Positions 44,091 through 52,816 of a stretch of DNA of 64,000 nt are shown here, one piece after another; within the stretch, counting starts at the first letter, position 1; each line of letters opens with the position of its first letter. The notes beneath the pieces are model-generated. The model was not told where the DNA came from. It was given only the letters and a program-made list of their open reading frames with translations, and did no database searches. The DNA comes from Limimaricola pyoseonensis (GTDB lineage Bacteria > Pseudomonadota > Alphaproteobacteria > Rhodobacterales > Rhodobacteraceae): positions 620,001-684,000 of the forward strand of contig NZ_FNAT01000001.1 in assembly GCF_900102015.1 (NCBI RefSeq), read 5' to 3'. The translations under genes and the position numbers were made by a program.

Positions 44091-44108
44091 GTGACACCGG
44101 TGCGACAC
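44091..44108 (-). promoter_or_regulatory. Pho-box-like direct repeat upstream of phoX
   Basis: On the phoX strand it reads GTGTCGC-ACCG-GTGTCAC, two heptamers 11 bp apart. The alphaproteobacterial Pho box is a direct repeat of about CTGTCAT with the same 11 bp period. The match is degenerate. Confidence 0.35.
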
Positions 44109-44243
44109 GCATGTGAGGGTTTTGTAAAGCCGCCGCCCCCCCGGTGCCGGGCCGGTGCCGGGCTTGCCGCCCATGCCCCCGGGGGGAACGCAGCCGATGC
44201 CTGCCGTGTTGGCCCGTCGAGACCTGTCAGCGGAGGCCCGCCC

Positions 44244-45194
44244 ATGGCGCAGCAAAAGACCACCGACGCCCATCCGGGTGACATCAACAAGCCCGGCTGG
44301 ATGGCCACGCTCAAGCGCGTCTACGGCGAGATCGGCGACGACCATGTCAGCCTGATCGCCGCCGGCTGCGCCTTCTACGGGCTTCTGGCCATCTTCCCCG
44401 GCATCGTCGCCGCCATGGCCATCGCCGGGCTGTTCTTCGACCCCTCGGCCGTGGTCGGCCAGCTCGAAAGCCTCGCGGGCTTCCTGCCGCAGCAGGCCGC
44501 CGAGATCGTTCTGGGACAGGCCCAGGAGGTCGCGGGCTCCGAGGAGGGCGGGCTCGGCCTCGCCGCGCTGTTCGGCATCGCGGTCGCGATCTACTCCGCC
44601 TCCAAGGGCGTGCAATCGCTGATCGAGGGGCTCAACGTCGCCTTCGAGGCCGAGGAAAGCCGCGGCATGGTGGCGCTCTACATCCGCACGATCCTGCTGA
44701 CGCTGGGCATGATCGTGGGCTTCCTCGCGATCGTCGCCGTCGCCGCCGGCCTGCCCGCGCTCTTGGGCGTGCTGCCCTGGGAGGGCACGACCGAGATGCT
44801 GATCACCGTGCTGCGCTGGCCCGTCCTGCTGGTGATGGTGGCGCTGGGCCTCGCCATCCTCTACCGCTACGGCCCCGACCGGGGCGAGAAGAAATGGCGC
44901 TGGATCACCCCCGGCGCGGCGCTGGCCTGCCTGCTGTGGCTGGTGGGCTCGCTCGGCTTCGCCTTCTACGTCCGCAACTTCGGCGGCTACAACGAGACCT
45001 TCGGCGCGCTGGGCGGCGTCATCGTGCTCTTGATGTGGCTGTGGCTGTCGTCCTTCATCATCCTGCTCGGTGCCGAGTTCGACAGCGAGATGGAGCGCCA
45101 GGCCAAGCACGACCCGCAGCCCGAGGACGCGCAGGACGACCCGCTGGCCGATGACGCCGAATCCGGCGCCGACAAGCCCGCCGCCCGGGGATGA
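44244..45194 (+). CDS. YihY/BrkB family inner-membrane protein
   Basis: 316 residues from the ATG at 44244, with GGAGG 7 bp upstream. About six membrane helices: LIAAGCAFYGLLAIFPGIVAAMAIAGLFF, GLAALFGIAVAIYSASKGVQSLIEGLNVAF, ILLTLGMIVGFLAIVAVAAGLPALLGVL, LITVLRWPVLLVMVALGLAILYRYGP, GAALACLLWLVGSLGFAFYV, and LGGVIVLLMWLWLSSFIILLGAEFDSEME. YSASKG...GLN and RYGP are family signatures. The cytosolic C-terminus is acidic. The family was once annotated as ribonuclease BN in error; function is unknown. Confidence 0.88.
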   Translation: MAQQKTTDAHPGDINKPGWMATLKRVYGEIGDDHVSLIAAGCAFYGLLAIFPGIVAAMAIAGLFFDPSAVVGQLESLAGFLPQQAAEIVLGQAQEVAGSEEGGLGLAALFGIAVAIYSASKGVQSLIEGLNVAFEAEESRGMVALYIRTILLTLGMIVGFLAIVAVAAGLPALLGVLPWEGTTEMLITVLRWPVLLVMVALGLAILYRYGPDRGEKKWRWITPGAALACLLWLVGSLGFAFYVRNFGGYNETFGALGGVIVLLMWLWLSSFIILLGAEFDSEMERQAKHDPQPEDAQDDPLADDAESGADKPAARG

Positions 45195-45282
45195 GCTTTG
45201 CGGATCGGCAAGGCCGCGCGCGGCAGGGGCAACAAAGTTGCCCTCCCGCGCGCGGACACGACATTTTCTCCGGACATTGCGG

Positions 45283-45312
45283 TTGACCCTCCCGCCCGTG
45301 CGTGCATATCTG
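45283..45312 (+). promoter_or_regulatory. Candidate promoter of the ilv leader
   Basis: TTGACC (45283-45288) with CATATCTG-like -10 sequence at 45305-45312 (16-18 bp spacing), about 30 bp before the leader-peptide ATG. The -10 box is weak. Confidence 0.4.
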
Positions 45313-45340
45313 CGCGGGCGAAGCGAAAGGACTGGGGACC

Positions 45341-45388
45341 ATGGATCTCCTTCTTGTAATCGGTGAGGTTGGGCGCGTGGGCCGGTGA
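45341..45388 (+). CDS. ilvBH leader peptide (attenuator)
   Basis: 15 codons with AAAGGA before the ATG: MDLLLVIGEVGRVGR. Three leucines, one isoleucine and three valines sit in the peptide, with a run LLLVI at residues 3-7. Regulatory codons for all three branched-chain amino acids are a hallmark of acetolactate synthase leader peptides. A terminator hairpin follows at 45416-45441. Stalling on scarce charged tRNAs would favour an alternative fold and allow read-through into ilvB. Confidence 0.72.
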   Translation: MDLLLVIGEVGRVGR

Positions 45389-45415
45389 CGGCACGACCAT
45401 GACGGTCTCCCATGC

Positions 45416-45441
45416 GCCCCCGGAAAACCCGGGGGCTTTTT
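45416..45441 (+). terminator. Attenuator terminator before ilvB
   Basis: GCCCCCGG (45416-45423) pairs with CCGGGGGC (45429-45436) around AAAAC and is followed by TTTTT (45437-45441). It lies 27 nt after the leader stop and 36 nt before the ilvB ATG, the expected place for ribosome-mediated attenuation. Confidence 0.85.
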
Positions 45442-45477
45442 CGTATCCGCACGGCGACACAGACAGGGAACTCCACG

Positions 45478-47229
45478 ATGACACGGCAGATGACCGGCGC
45501 GAAGATGGTGGTGCAGGCGCTGAGGGATCAGGGCGTCGACACGGTGTTCGGCTATCCGGGCGGCGCGGTGCTGCCGATCTATGACGAGCTGTTCCAGCAG
45601 AACGACATCCGCCACATCCTCGTGCGCCACGAGCAGGGCGCGATCCACGCCGCCGAAGGCTATGCCCGCTCCACCGGCAAGCCCGGCGTCGCGCTCGTCA
45701 CCTCCGGCCCCGGCGCCACCAACGCCGTCACCGGCCTGACCGACGCGCTTTTGGACTCGATCCCGATCGTCGTGCTCTCGGGCCAGGTGCCGACCTTCAT
45801 GATCGGCTCCGACGCCTTCCAGGAGGCCGACACCGTCGGCATCACCCGCCCCTGCACCAAGCACAACTGGCTGGTGAAGGAGACCGACCGCCTCGGCCAG
45901 ACCCTGCACGAGGCGTTCCACGTCGCCACCGCCGGCCGCCCCGGCCCGGTGCTCGTCGACATCCCCAAGGACGTGCAGTTCGCCACCGGCGAATATGGCG
46001 GCCCCGAGACCCGCTCCACCCGCTACGACCCGCCCATCAAGGGCGACCCGGCGGCGATCGAGGCGCTCGCCCGCGCCATGGAGACCGCCAAGAAGCCCGT
46101 CTTCTACACCGGCGGCGGCGTCATCAACTCCGGCCCCGAGGCAAGCGCCATCCTGCGCGAGCTGGTCGAGGCCACGGGCTTCCCGATCACCTCGACTCTG
46201 ATGGGCCTCGGCGCCTACCCCGCCTCGGGCGAGAACTGGCTCGGCATGCTCGGCATGCACGGGCTCTACGAAGCCAACATGGCGATGCATGGCTGCGACC
46301 TCCTGATCTGCGTCGGCGCCCGCTTCGACGACCGCATCACCGGGCGCATCGACGCCTTCTCGCCCGACTCGGTGCGCGCCCATATCGACATCGACCCCTC
46401 CTCGGTGAACAAGGTGATCCGCACCGACATCGCGGTGATCGGCGACGTCGGCAACGTGCTGACCGACCTGATGGCGGCGTGGAGCGCGCGCGGCCGCAAG
46501 ACCGACAAGGAAGGCCTGGCCCAGTGGCACGCCCAGATCGACGAGTGGCGGTCGAAGAAGTGCCTGTCCTTCCGAAACTCCGACAAGGTGATCAAGCCGC
46601 AATACGCCATGCAGCGGCTCGAGGCGCTGACCAAGGACCGCGACCGCTACGTCACCACCGAGGTGGGCCAGCACCAGATGTGGGCGGCGCAGTATCTCGG
46701 CTTCGAGGCGCCGAACCGCTGGATGACCTCCGGGGGCCTCGGCACCATGGGCTACGGCTTCCCGGCCTCGATCGGCGTGCAGGTGGCGCATCCCGACAGC
46801 CTCGTCATCAACGTCGCGGGCGAAGCGTCGTGGCTGATGAACATGCAGGAACTCGGCACCGCTGCGCAGTACCGCCTGCCCGTGAAGCAGTTCATCCTCA
46901 ACAACGAGCGCCTCGGCATGGTGCGCCAGTGGCAGGAGCTCTTGCATGGCGAGCGCTACTCGCAGAGCTGGTCCGAGGCGCTGCCCGATTTCGTCAAGCT
47001 GGCCGAAGCCTTCGGGGCCAAGGGCATCCAATGCTCGGACCCCGCCGATCTCGACGACGCGATCATGGAGATGATCGAGCATGACGGCCCGGTCCTGTTC
47101 GACTGCCTCGTCGAGAAGCATGAGAACTGCTTCCCGATGATCCCCTCCGGCAAAGCCCACAACGAGATGCTGATGGGCGAGGTCTCGACCGCCCACGCCA
47201 TCGAGGCCGGCGGCGCGGTGCTGGTGTGA
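45478..47229 (+). CDS. ilvB: Acetolactate synthase large subunit
   Basis: 583 residues from the ATG at 45478 (MTRQMTGAKMVVQAL); AGGGAA lies upstream. TPP enzyme motifs: VFGYPGGAVLPIYDEL and RHEQGAIHAAEGYAR (catalytic Glu), and the C-terminal TPP/Mg motif GEASWLMNMQEL...ILNNERLGM, where many homologues have GDA for GEA. It makes acetolactate or acetohydroxybutyrate, the first common step to valine, leucine and isoleucine. It is controlled by the leader attenuator and followed by ilvH after 73 bp. Confidence 0.97.
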   Translation: MTRQMTGAKMVVQALRDQGVDTVFGYPGGAVLPIYDELFQQNDIRHILVRHEQGAIHAAEGYARSTGKPGVALVTSGPGATNAVTGLTDALLDSIPIVVLSGQVPTFMIGSDAFQEADTVGITRPCTKHNWLVKETDRLGQTLHEAFHVATAGRPGPVLVDIPKDVQFATGEYGGPETRSTRYDPPIKGDPAAIEALARAMETAKKPVFYTGGGVINSGPEASAILRELVEATGFPITSTLMGLGAYPASGENWLGMLGMHGLYEANMAMHGCDLLICVGARFDDRITGRIDAFSPDSVRAHIDIDPSSVNKVIRTDIAVIGDVGNVLTDLMAAWSARGRKTDKEGLAQWHAQIDEWRSKKCLSFRNSDKVIKPQYAMQRLEALTKDRDRYVTTEVGQHQMWAAQYLGFEAPNRWMTSGGLGTMGYGFPASIGVQVAHPDSLVINVAGEASWLMNMQELGTAAQYRLPVKQFILNNERLGMVRQWQELLHGERYSQSWSEALPDFVKLAEAFGAKGIQCSDPADLDDAIMEMIEHDGPVLFDCLVEKHENCFPMIPSGKAHNEMLMGEVSTAHAIEAGGAVLV

Positions 47230-47234
47230 GCGCC

Positions 47235-47288
47235 GTTTCCTTCCAAGGAAACGACCCGGAAAATTGGAATTTTCCGGCCACTGGCCGG
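47235..47288 (+). repeat. Cluster of three palindromes between ilvB and ilvH
   Basis: (1) GTTTCCTT/AAGGAAAC, 47235-47252. (2) 10 bp arms CCGGAAAATT/AATTTTCCGG, 47256-47277. (3) CCGGCCA/TGGCCGG, 47274-47288. Palindromes 2 and 3 share bases 47274-47277, so they cannot both form. The last ends 14 nt before the ilvH ATG. There is no T-run, so it is not a simple terminator. Confidence 0.6.
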
Positions 47289-47302
47289 ACAGGGAGCAAC
47301 CC

Positions 47303-47869
47303 ATGCTGAACATCAAGGCCGGCTCGACCAGCCACTCCGCCTACAACCTGCGCTCGGTCTACTCCGACGTCGAGGAGCGCCACACCCTCGCCGTCATCGT
47401 CGAGAACGAGCCCGGCGTGCTCGCCCGCGTCATCGGCCTGTTCTCGGGCCGCGGCTACAACATCGAAAGCCTCACCGTGGCCGAGATCGACCACACCGGC
47501 CACATGTCGCGCATCACCCTCGTCACCTCCGGCACGCCGCAGGTGATCGAGCAGATCAAGGCCCAGCTGGGGCGCATCGTGCCCGTCCACGAGGTCCACG
47601 ACCTCACCGTCGAGGGCCCGACCGTCGAGCGCGAACTGGCGCTCTTCAAGGTCGCGGGCGAGGGCGAGCACCGGGTCGAGGCGCTGCGCCTCGCCGACAT
47701 CTTCCGCGCCAGCGTCGTCGACTCGACGCTCGAGAGCTTCGTCTTCGAGATCACCGGCACGCCCGACAAGATCGACGCCTTCGCCGAGCTGATGCGCCCG
47801 CTCGGGCTCAAGGAACTGGTCCGCACCGGCGTCGCCGCCCTGTCGCGCGGCGCCGACGCCAAGGTCTGA
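47303..47869 (+). CDS. ilvH: Acetolactate synthase small (regulatory) subunit
   Basis: 188 residues from the ATG at 47303, behind AGGGAG. The N-terminal ACT domain HTLAVIVENEPGVLARVIGLFSGRGYNIESLTV binds valine for feedback inhibition; a second ACT-like domain (about 110-188) ends the chain. It activates IlvB and makes it valine-sensitive. The 73 bp spacer from ilvB holds three palindromes. Confidence 0.96.
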   Translation: MLNIKAGSTSHSAYNLRSVYSDVEERHTLAVIVENEPGVLARVIGLFSGRGYNIESLTVAEIDHTGHMSRITLVTSGTPQVIEQIKAQLGRIVPVHEVHDLTVEGPTVERELALFKVAGEGEHRVEALRLADIFRASVVDSTLESFVFEITGTPDKIDAFAELMRPLGLKELVRTGVAALSRGADAKV

Positions 47870-47958
47870 TCCGAGGGCGTGACCGACCGCGCGCGGGGGC
47901 TGGCCCTCGCGCGCGCGACCTGCTCTTGTGCGATCCTGACGAACAGGAGGCCCGACGC

Positions 47959-48888
47959 ATGGCGCAGAAGATCATCATCGACACCGATCCCGGCCAGGAC
48001 GACGCCGTCGCCATCCTGCTGGCGCTGGCCTCGCCCGAGCTCGAGGTGCTGGGCCTCACCGCCGTCGCCGGCAACGTGCCCTTGGACCTCACCCAGCGCA
48101 ACGCCCGGCAGGTGGTCGAACTCGCGGGCCGCGACACCCCCGTCTACGCCGGCTGCGACGCGCCGCTCGCCCGCCCGCTCGTCACCGCCGAGCACGTCCA
48201 CGGCAAGACCGGCCTCGACGGCATCACCCTGCCCGAGCCGAAGCTCCCCCTGCAGGAGCAGCACGCCGTCGACTTCATCATCGACACGCTGCGCCGCGAG
48301 CCCGCGGGCAGCGTCACCCTCTGCCCGCTCGGGCCGCTCACCAACATCGCCACCGCCTTCCGCCGCGCCCCCGACATCGTCGGACGCGTGCAGCGCATCG
48401 TGCTGATGGGCGGCGGCTATTTCGAGGGCGGCAACATCACCCCGGCGGCCGAGTTCAACATCTATGTCGACCCCGAGGCCGCGGCCGAGGTCTTCGGCTG
48501 CGGCCGCCCCGTCACCGTGTTGCCGCTCGACGCCACCCACAAGGCGCTGACCTCGAAGGAGTGGATCGCCACCATGCGCGACATGGGCCGCATCGGCGAG
48601 GTCGTCGCCAGCTGGACCGACTTCTTCGAACGCTTCGACGTCGCGAAATACGGAAGCCAAGGCGCGCCGCTGCACGACCCCTGCGTGATCGCGTGGCTGC
48701 TGAAGCCCGAGCTGTTCTCGGGCCGCGAGATCAATGTCGAGATCGAGACCGGCTCCGATCTGACGCTGGGCATGACCGTCGCCGACTGGTGGGGCGTGAC
48801 CGACCGGCCGAAGAACGCGCTCTTCATCGGCGATGTCGACCGCGACGGCTTCTTCGATCTGCTGACCGAGCGCATCGGCCGGCTCTGA
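47959..48888 (+). CDS. Nucleoside hydrolase
   Basis: 309 residues from the ATG at 47959 with AGGAGG 8 bp upstream. The Ca2+-binding IIIDTDPGQDDAVAILLAL (5-23) is the IUNH signature; VLMGGGYFEGGNITPAAEFNIYVDPEAA and LHDPCVIAWLLKPELF complete the site (the catalytic His-Asp pair is in the latter). It releases the base from ribonucleosides. The preference (inosine-uridine or pyrimidine) cannot be fixed. Confidence 0.92.
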   Translation: MAQKIIIDTDPGQDDAVAILLALASPELEVLGLTAVAGNVPLDLTQRNARQVVELAGRDTPVYAGCDAPLARPLVTAEHVHGKTGLDGITLPEPKLPLQEQHAVDFIIDTLRREPAGSVTLCPLGPLTNIATAFRRAPDIVGRVQRIVLMGGGYFEGGNITPAAEFNIYVDPEAAAEVFGCGRPVTVLPLDATHKALTSKEWIATMRDMGRIGEVVASWTDFFERFDVAKYGSQGAPLHDPCVIAWLLKPELFSGREINVEIETGSDLTLGMTVADWWGVTDRPKNALFIGDVDRDGFFDLLTERIGRL

Positions 48889-49008
48889 CCCGCCGTCGCG
48901 GCCCCCGCCACCCGGTCGTCATGCGTATTTGTGGAGAAAAGTAGCAGGCAGGCCCGTTTCCGCCGCGTGCCCGCTTGGTTCCCGCGCGCGAAGGCATAGA
49001 TCGGTCCC

Positions 49009-50412
49009 ATGAGCCTGCACATCCCCTTCGACAACAGCTACGCCCGCCTGCCCGACCGCCTGTTCACCCGGCAGGCGCCCGTGCCGGTGGCCGCGCCGGG
49101 CTGGATCGCGCTGAACGAGGGCCTCGCCCGCGATCTCGGCCTCGATCCGGCCGCGCTGCGCACGGACGAGGCGCTGCGCGTCTTCGCGGGCAATGCCGTC
49201 CCCGAAGGCGCCGAGCCGCTCGCGCAGCTCTATGCCGGCCACCAGTTCGGCAGCTGGAACCCGCAACTCGGCGACGGCCGCGCGATCCTTCTGGGCGAGG
49301 TCGTGGGTCCCGACGGCACCCGCCGCGACATCCAGCTCAAGGGCTCGGGCCGCACGCCCTATTCCCGCATGGGCGACGGCCGCGCCTGGGTCGGCCCCGT
49401 CATCCGCGAATACCTGATGAGCGAGGCGATGCACGCCATGGGCGTGCCCACCACCCGCGCCCTCGCCGCCGTCACCACCGGCGAGGAGGTGATCCGCGAA
49501 ACCGCCCTGCCCGGCGCCGTGCTCACCCGCGTCGCCCAAAGCCACATCCGCGTCGGCACCTTCCAGATCCTCACCGCCCGCGGCGACCACGACGCGCTGC
49601 GCGCGCTGGCCGACCATGCGATGGCGCGGCACTACCCGAAGGCCGGCACCGTGCCCGAGATGCTGGCGCAGATGACCGCGCGGCAGGCCGACCTCGTGGC
49701 CCACTGGATGAGCCTCGGCTTCATCCACGGCGTGATGAACACCGACAACTGCTCGATCGCCGGCGAGACCATCGATTACGGCCCCTGCGCCATGATGGAC
49801 GCCTACCACCCGGCCCGCGTCTTCTCCTCGATCGACCAGTTCGGCCGCTACGCCTATGGCAACCAGCCGCAGATCGCGCTGTGGAACATCGCGCAGTTCG
49901 CCACCGCGCTGGTGCCGCTCATGCCCGACCAGGACAAGGCGGTCGAGGAGTTCACCGCGATCATCAACCGCTTCGCCGATCTCTACCAGGCCGCCTGGCT
50001 CGAACGTTTCGGCGCCAAGATCGGGCTCGCGCAGGCCGCCGAGGACGACCGCGCGCTGATCGAGCGGCTGCTCACCGCCATGGCCGAGCACGGCACCGAC
50101 TTCACGCTGGGTTTCCGCGCGCTGGCCGAGGACCGGCCCGAGGAGACCGGCGCGCCAGAGGACTGGATCGCCGACTGGCGCGCCCGCGCCCCCGACCTCG
50201 CCGTGGCCGACGCCGCCAGCCCGCGCGTCATCCCCCGCCTGCACCGGATCGAGCAGGCCATCACCGCCGCCGTGGCCGGCGACCTCGCGCCGTTCCACGC
50301 CATGCTCGAAGCCGTCACCCGGCCCTTCGACCCGCTCGACGCCGCGCGCGAGCCATTCGCCGCACCCCCCGGGGAGGGCGAACTTGTGGACAGGACCTTC
50401 TGCGGCACCTAG
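49009..50412 (+). CDS. selO: Protein adenylyltransferase SelO (YdiU)
   Basis: 467 residues, full-length for the bacterial family. Pseudokinase-fold motifs: [73 protein letters not shown], and [27 protein letters not shown]. The chain ends TFCGT, as in many bacterial SelO proteins, where eukaryotic forms carry selenocysteine. The family binds ATP in a flipped pose and transfers AMP to Ser/Thr/Tyr of redox proteins. No partner is encoded nearby. Confidence 0.94.
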   Translation: MSLHIPFDNSYARLPDRLFTRQAPVPVAAPGWIALNEGLARDLGLDPAALRTDEALRVFAGNAVPEGAEPLAQLYAGHQFGSWNPQLGDGRAILLGEVVGPDGTRRDIQLKGSGRTPYSRMGDGRAWVGPVIREYLMSEAMHAMGVPTTRALAAVTTGEEVIRETALPGAVLTRVAQSHIRVGTFQILTARGDHDALRALADHAMARHYPKAGTVPEMLAQMTARQADLVAHWMSLGFIHGVMNTDNCSIAGETIDYGPCAMMDAYHPARVFSSIDQFGRYAYGNQPQIALWNIAQFATALVPLMPDQDKAVEEFTAIINRFADLYQAAWLERFGAKIGLAQAAEDDRALIERLLTAMAEHGTDFTLGFRALAEDRPEETGAPEDWIADWRARAPDLAVADAASPRVIPRLHRIEQAITAAVAGDLAPFHAMLEAVTRPFDPLDAAREPFAAPPGEGELVDRTFCGT

Positions 50413-50483
50413 GGTGATCGCTGACCCGAGGGTCCAGCGAGCGGTGTAGTTTTCATGAGCGCCAGGAGGCGCCCCGACCGAGG

Positions 50484-51593
50484 ATGACGGGAGTGCGAGA
50501 CGAGTACGACTCGAGGACCGGCGAGCGCGCCGAGGCCATCCGGTCGCTCGGGATCATGGATTCCGGCAACGAGGTCGATTTCGACGAGATCGCCGAATAC
50601 GCCGCCGAGATCTGCGGCGCGCCGATCGCGCTCGTCACCCTCGTCGATGCCGACCGGCAATGGGCCAAGGCCGCCCACGGCACCGACCAGCGCGACTTCA
50701 CCATGCGCGAGTCGATCTGCCGCCACGGCCTCGGCGGCGACATCGAGTTCCTCGAGATCGAGGACACCACCCGCGACCCGCGCACCATGGACAACCCGCT
50801 GGTCACCGGCCAGCGCGCCATCCGCTACTACGGCGGCGCGGTGATGCAGGTCGACGGCCGCACGCCCGTGGGCGCGCTCTGCGTGCTGGACACCAAGCCC
50901 CGCAAGCTCGACGACGGCCAGAAGCGGCTGTTGAAGATCCTCGCCCGGCAGGTCACCCGCCGGATGGAGCTGCGCCGCGCGCTGGCCGCGCAGGAGACGC
51001 TCGCCGCCGAGGTCGACCACCGGGTCAAGAACTCGCTGCAGATGGTCACCGCGCTGGTCCGCATCCAGCGCTCGCAGGCCAGCCACGACGAGACCCGCGA
51101 CGCGCTCTCGGGCACGATCGACCGGCTCTCGGCCATCTCGATGCTGCATGCCGAGCTGCACAAGGTCTCGGCCCGCAACGAGATCGCGCTCGACCACTTC
51201 CTGCCCGACATCATCCGCCACCTCGCCACCACCCTGCCCGAGCAGGTCCGGCTCGAGCATCGCCTCGTGCCGCTGACCGTGGCCTCGCAGGTCGCGGCCT
51301 CTCTGGCGCTGGTGGTGAACGAGATGGTCGCCAACGCCGCCAAGCACGCCTTCCCCGACGACCGCGCCGGCCGGGTGCTGATCGAGCTGTCGGCGCAGGG
51401 CGACCGTGCCTTCCTGACCGTCTCCGACGACGGCATCGGCAGCGCCGCCACGCCGGTCGAGCCGGGCGCGGCCAAGGGTCTCGGTCGGCAGATCATCGAC
51501 GCCTCGATCAGCCGCATCGGCGGCACGGTCACGCGCGATCTCGACGAGACCGGCGCCCGGGTCTGCGTCGAGTTTCCGACCCGGCTCTTCTGA
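50484..51593 (+). CDS. GAF-HisKA_2 sensor histidine kinase
   Basis: 369 residues, no membrane segment. A GAF domain (about 30-165: ICGAPIALVTLVDADRQWAKAAHG ... VDGRTPVGALCVLD) precedes a HisKA_2 dimerisation helix with His179 in AAEVDHRVKNSLQMVTALVRIQ and a HATPase (LALVVNEMVANAAKHAFPDD, VSDDGIGSA, KGLGRQIIDASI). This architecture is common in alphaproteobacterial light, redox and stress signalling. No response regulator is adjacent. The ATG (or nearby GTG) has no strong ribosome site. Confidence 0.9.
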   Translation: MTGVRDEYDSRTGERAEAIRSLGIMDSGNEVDFDEIAEYAAEICGAPIALVTLVDADRQWAKAAHGTDQRDFTMRESICRHGLGGDIEFLEIEDTTRDPRTMDNPLVTGQRAIRYYGGAVMQVDGRTPVGALCVLDTKPRKLDDGQKRLLKILARQVTRRMELRRALAAQETLAAEVDHRVKNSLQMVTALVRIQRSQASHDETRDALSGTIDRLSAISMLHAELHKVSARNEIALDHFLPDIIRHLATTLPEQVRLEHRLVPLTVASQVAASLALVVNEMVANAAKHAFPDDRAGRVLIELSAQGDRAFLTVSDDGIGSAATPVEPGAAKGLGRQIIDASISRIGGTVTRDLDETGARVCVEFPTRLF

Positions 51594-51594
51594 C

Positions 51595-51620
51595 GGGCCG
51601 CGCGCCGGAACGCGCGGCCC
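51595..51620. terminator. Hairpin between convergent kinase and cyclophilin genes
   Basis: GGGCCGCGCG (51595-51604) and CGCGCGGCCC (51611-51620) around CCGGAA. It lacks a T-run and may work for both strands. Confidence 0.45.
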
Positions 51621-51638
51621 CCTGTCCTGTCGCGGTCC

Positions 51639-52196
51639 CTACTCGGCCGCGCCCTCGACGACGCGCACTTCGCGCATCACGTCGGGCGCGCCGATCACCG
51701 CGCCGTTCGGCCCCTCGCCGCGCTTGATCGCGTCGAGCACGTCGAGCCCCTCGGTCACTTCGCCCACGACCGTGTACTGGCCGTTCAGGAAGTCGCCGGG
51801 CGCGAACATGATGAAGAACTGGCTGTTGGCCGAGTTCGGGTCCTGCGCCCGCGCCATGCCGACCACGCCGCGCTCGAACGGCAGGTCCGAGAACTCGGCA
51901 TCGAGGTCGTCGCGGTCCGAGCCGCCCATGCCGGCCATCGACATGTCGCCGCCGGTCCGGCCGAACTCCACGTCACCGGTCTGCGCCATGAAGCCGTCGA
52001 TCACCCGGTGGAACACCACGTCGTCATACTCGCCGGCGCGCGCCAGCTCGGTGATCTGCTCGACATGGTTCGGCGCGACCTCCTCAAACAGGTCGATCAC
52101 GATCGTGCCGTTGGCCTCGCCGGCCACGTCGATCTCGAGCCCGGTGGCGGCGGCGGGGCTGGCGGCCAGCGCCAGCAGGGCGGCAAGCTTACGCAT
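51639..52196 (-). CDS. Periplasmic peptidyl-prolyl cis-trans isomerase (cyclophilin)
   Basis: 185 residues. A short Sec signal [19 protein letters not shown] is followed by a cyclophilin core: [16 protein letters not shown] (catalytic Arg in FHRV), [27 protein letters not shown]. It should act on folding of exported proteins. Its first 8 bp overlap the end of the next cyclophilin gene, and the two are close paralogues, one exported and one cytosolic. Confidence 0.93.
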   Translation of the reverse strand: MRKLAALLALAASPAAATGLEIDVAGEANGTIVIDLFEEVAPNHVEQITELARAGEYDDVVFHRVIDGFMAQTGDVEFGRTGGDMSMAGMGGSDRDDLDAEFSDLPFERGVVGMARAQDPNSANSQFFIMFAPGDFLNGQYTVVGEVTEGLDVLDAIKRGEGPNGAVIGAPDVMREVRVVEGAAE

Positions 52197-52695
52197 CGGC
52201 GGCCACCTTGACGCTGATCATCCGGTCGGGGTTCGCCGGCGGCTCGCCCTTGGCGATCGCGTCGACATGCTCCATCCCCTCGATCACCCGGCCGTAGACG
52301 GTGTACTGGCCGTTGAGGAAGTGGTTGTCCTTGAAGTTGATGAAGAACTGCGAGTTGGCGCTGTTCGGGTTGGCCGAGCGCGCCGCCCCCAGCGTGCCGC
52401 GGTCATGCGGCAGCTTCGAGAACTCCGCCGGCAGGTCCGGCAGCTCCGAGCCGCCGGTGCCGGCGCGGCGCGGGTTGTAGTCCTTCTCCATGTTGGCGTG
52501 CTGCACGTCGCCGGTCTGCGCCATGAAGCCGTCGATCACCCGGTGGAAGGCGACGTTGTCATAGGCGCCGGCGCGGGCCAGCTCCTTCATCCGTTCGGCG
52601 TGCTTCGGCGCCACGTCGGGCAGAAGCTCGATCGTCACCGGGCCGTCCTTCAGCTCGATGATGATGGTGTTCTCGGGATCCTTGATCTCGGCCAT
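52189..52695 (-). CDS. ppiB: Cytosolic peptidyl-prolyl cis-trans isomerase (cyclophilin)
   Basis: 168 residues, no signal peptide. Core motifs: [47 protein letters not shown] and [31 protein letters not shown]. The ribosome site is GGAGGACCGGCC before the ATG at 52695. It overlaps the exported paralogue by 8 bp and is divergent from pgk. The pair likely arose by duplication, one copy gaining or losing the signal. Confidence 0.94.
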   Translation of the reverse strand: MAEIKDPENTIIIELKDGPVTIELLPDVAPKHAERMKELARAGAYDNVAFHRVIDGFMAQTGDVQHANMEKDYNPRRAGTGGSELPDLPAEFSKLPHDRGTLGAARSANPNSANSQFFINFKDNHFLNGQYTVYGRVIEGMEHVDAIAKGEPPANPDRMISVKVAADA

Positions 52696-52816
52696 GGCCG
52701 GTCCTCCTGCTGGTCTGGTGCGAAGACATATGCGCGCGCGCCGGATAAGCCAATGGCTTGAGAGCCGCGCCCCCCGGCGCTACCTATCGCACGACGCGAA
52801 ACGGAAAGGACGGCGC

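Noticed and set aside
48889-49008. Short peptide or leader before selO
   Set aside because: An ATG opens a seven-codon frame with no amino acid bias, ribosome site or following hairpin.
49009-50412. Selenocysteine at the SelO C-terminus
   Set aside because: The penultimate region reads TFCGT with an ordinary Cys codon and no in-frame TGA before the true stop.
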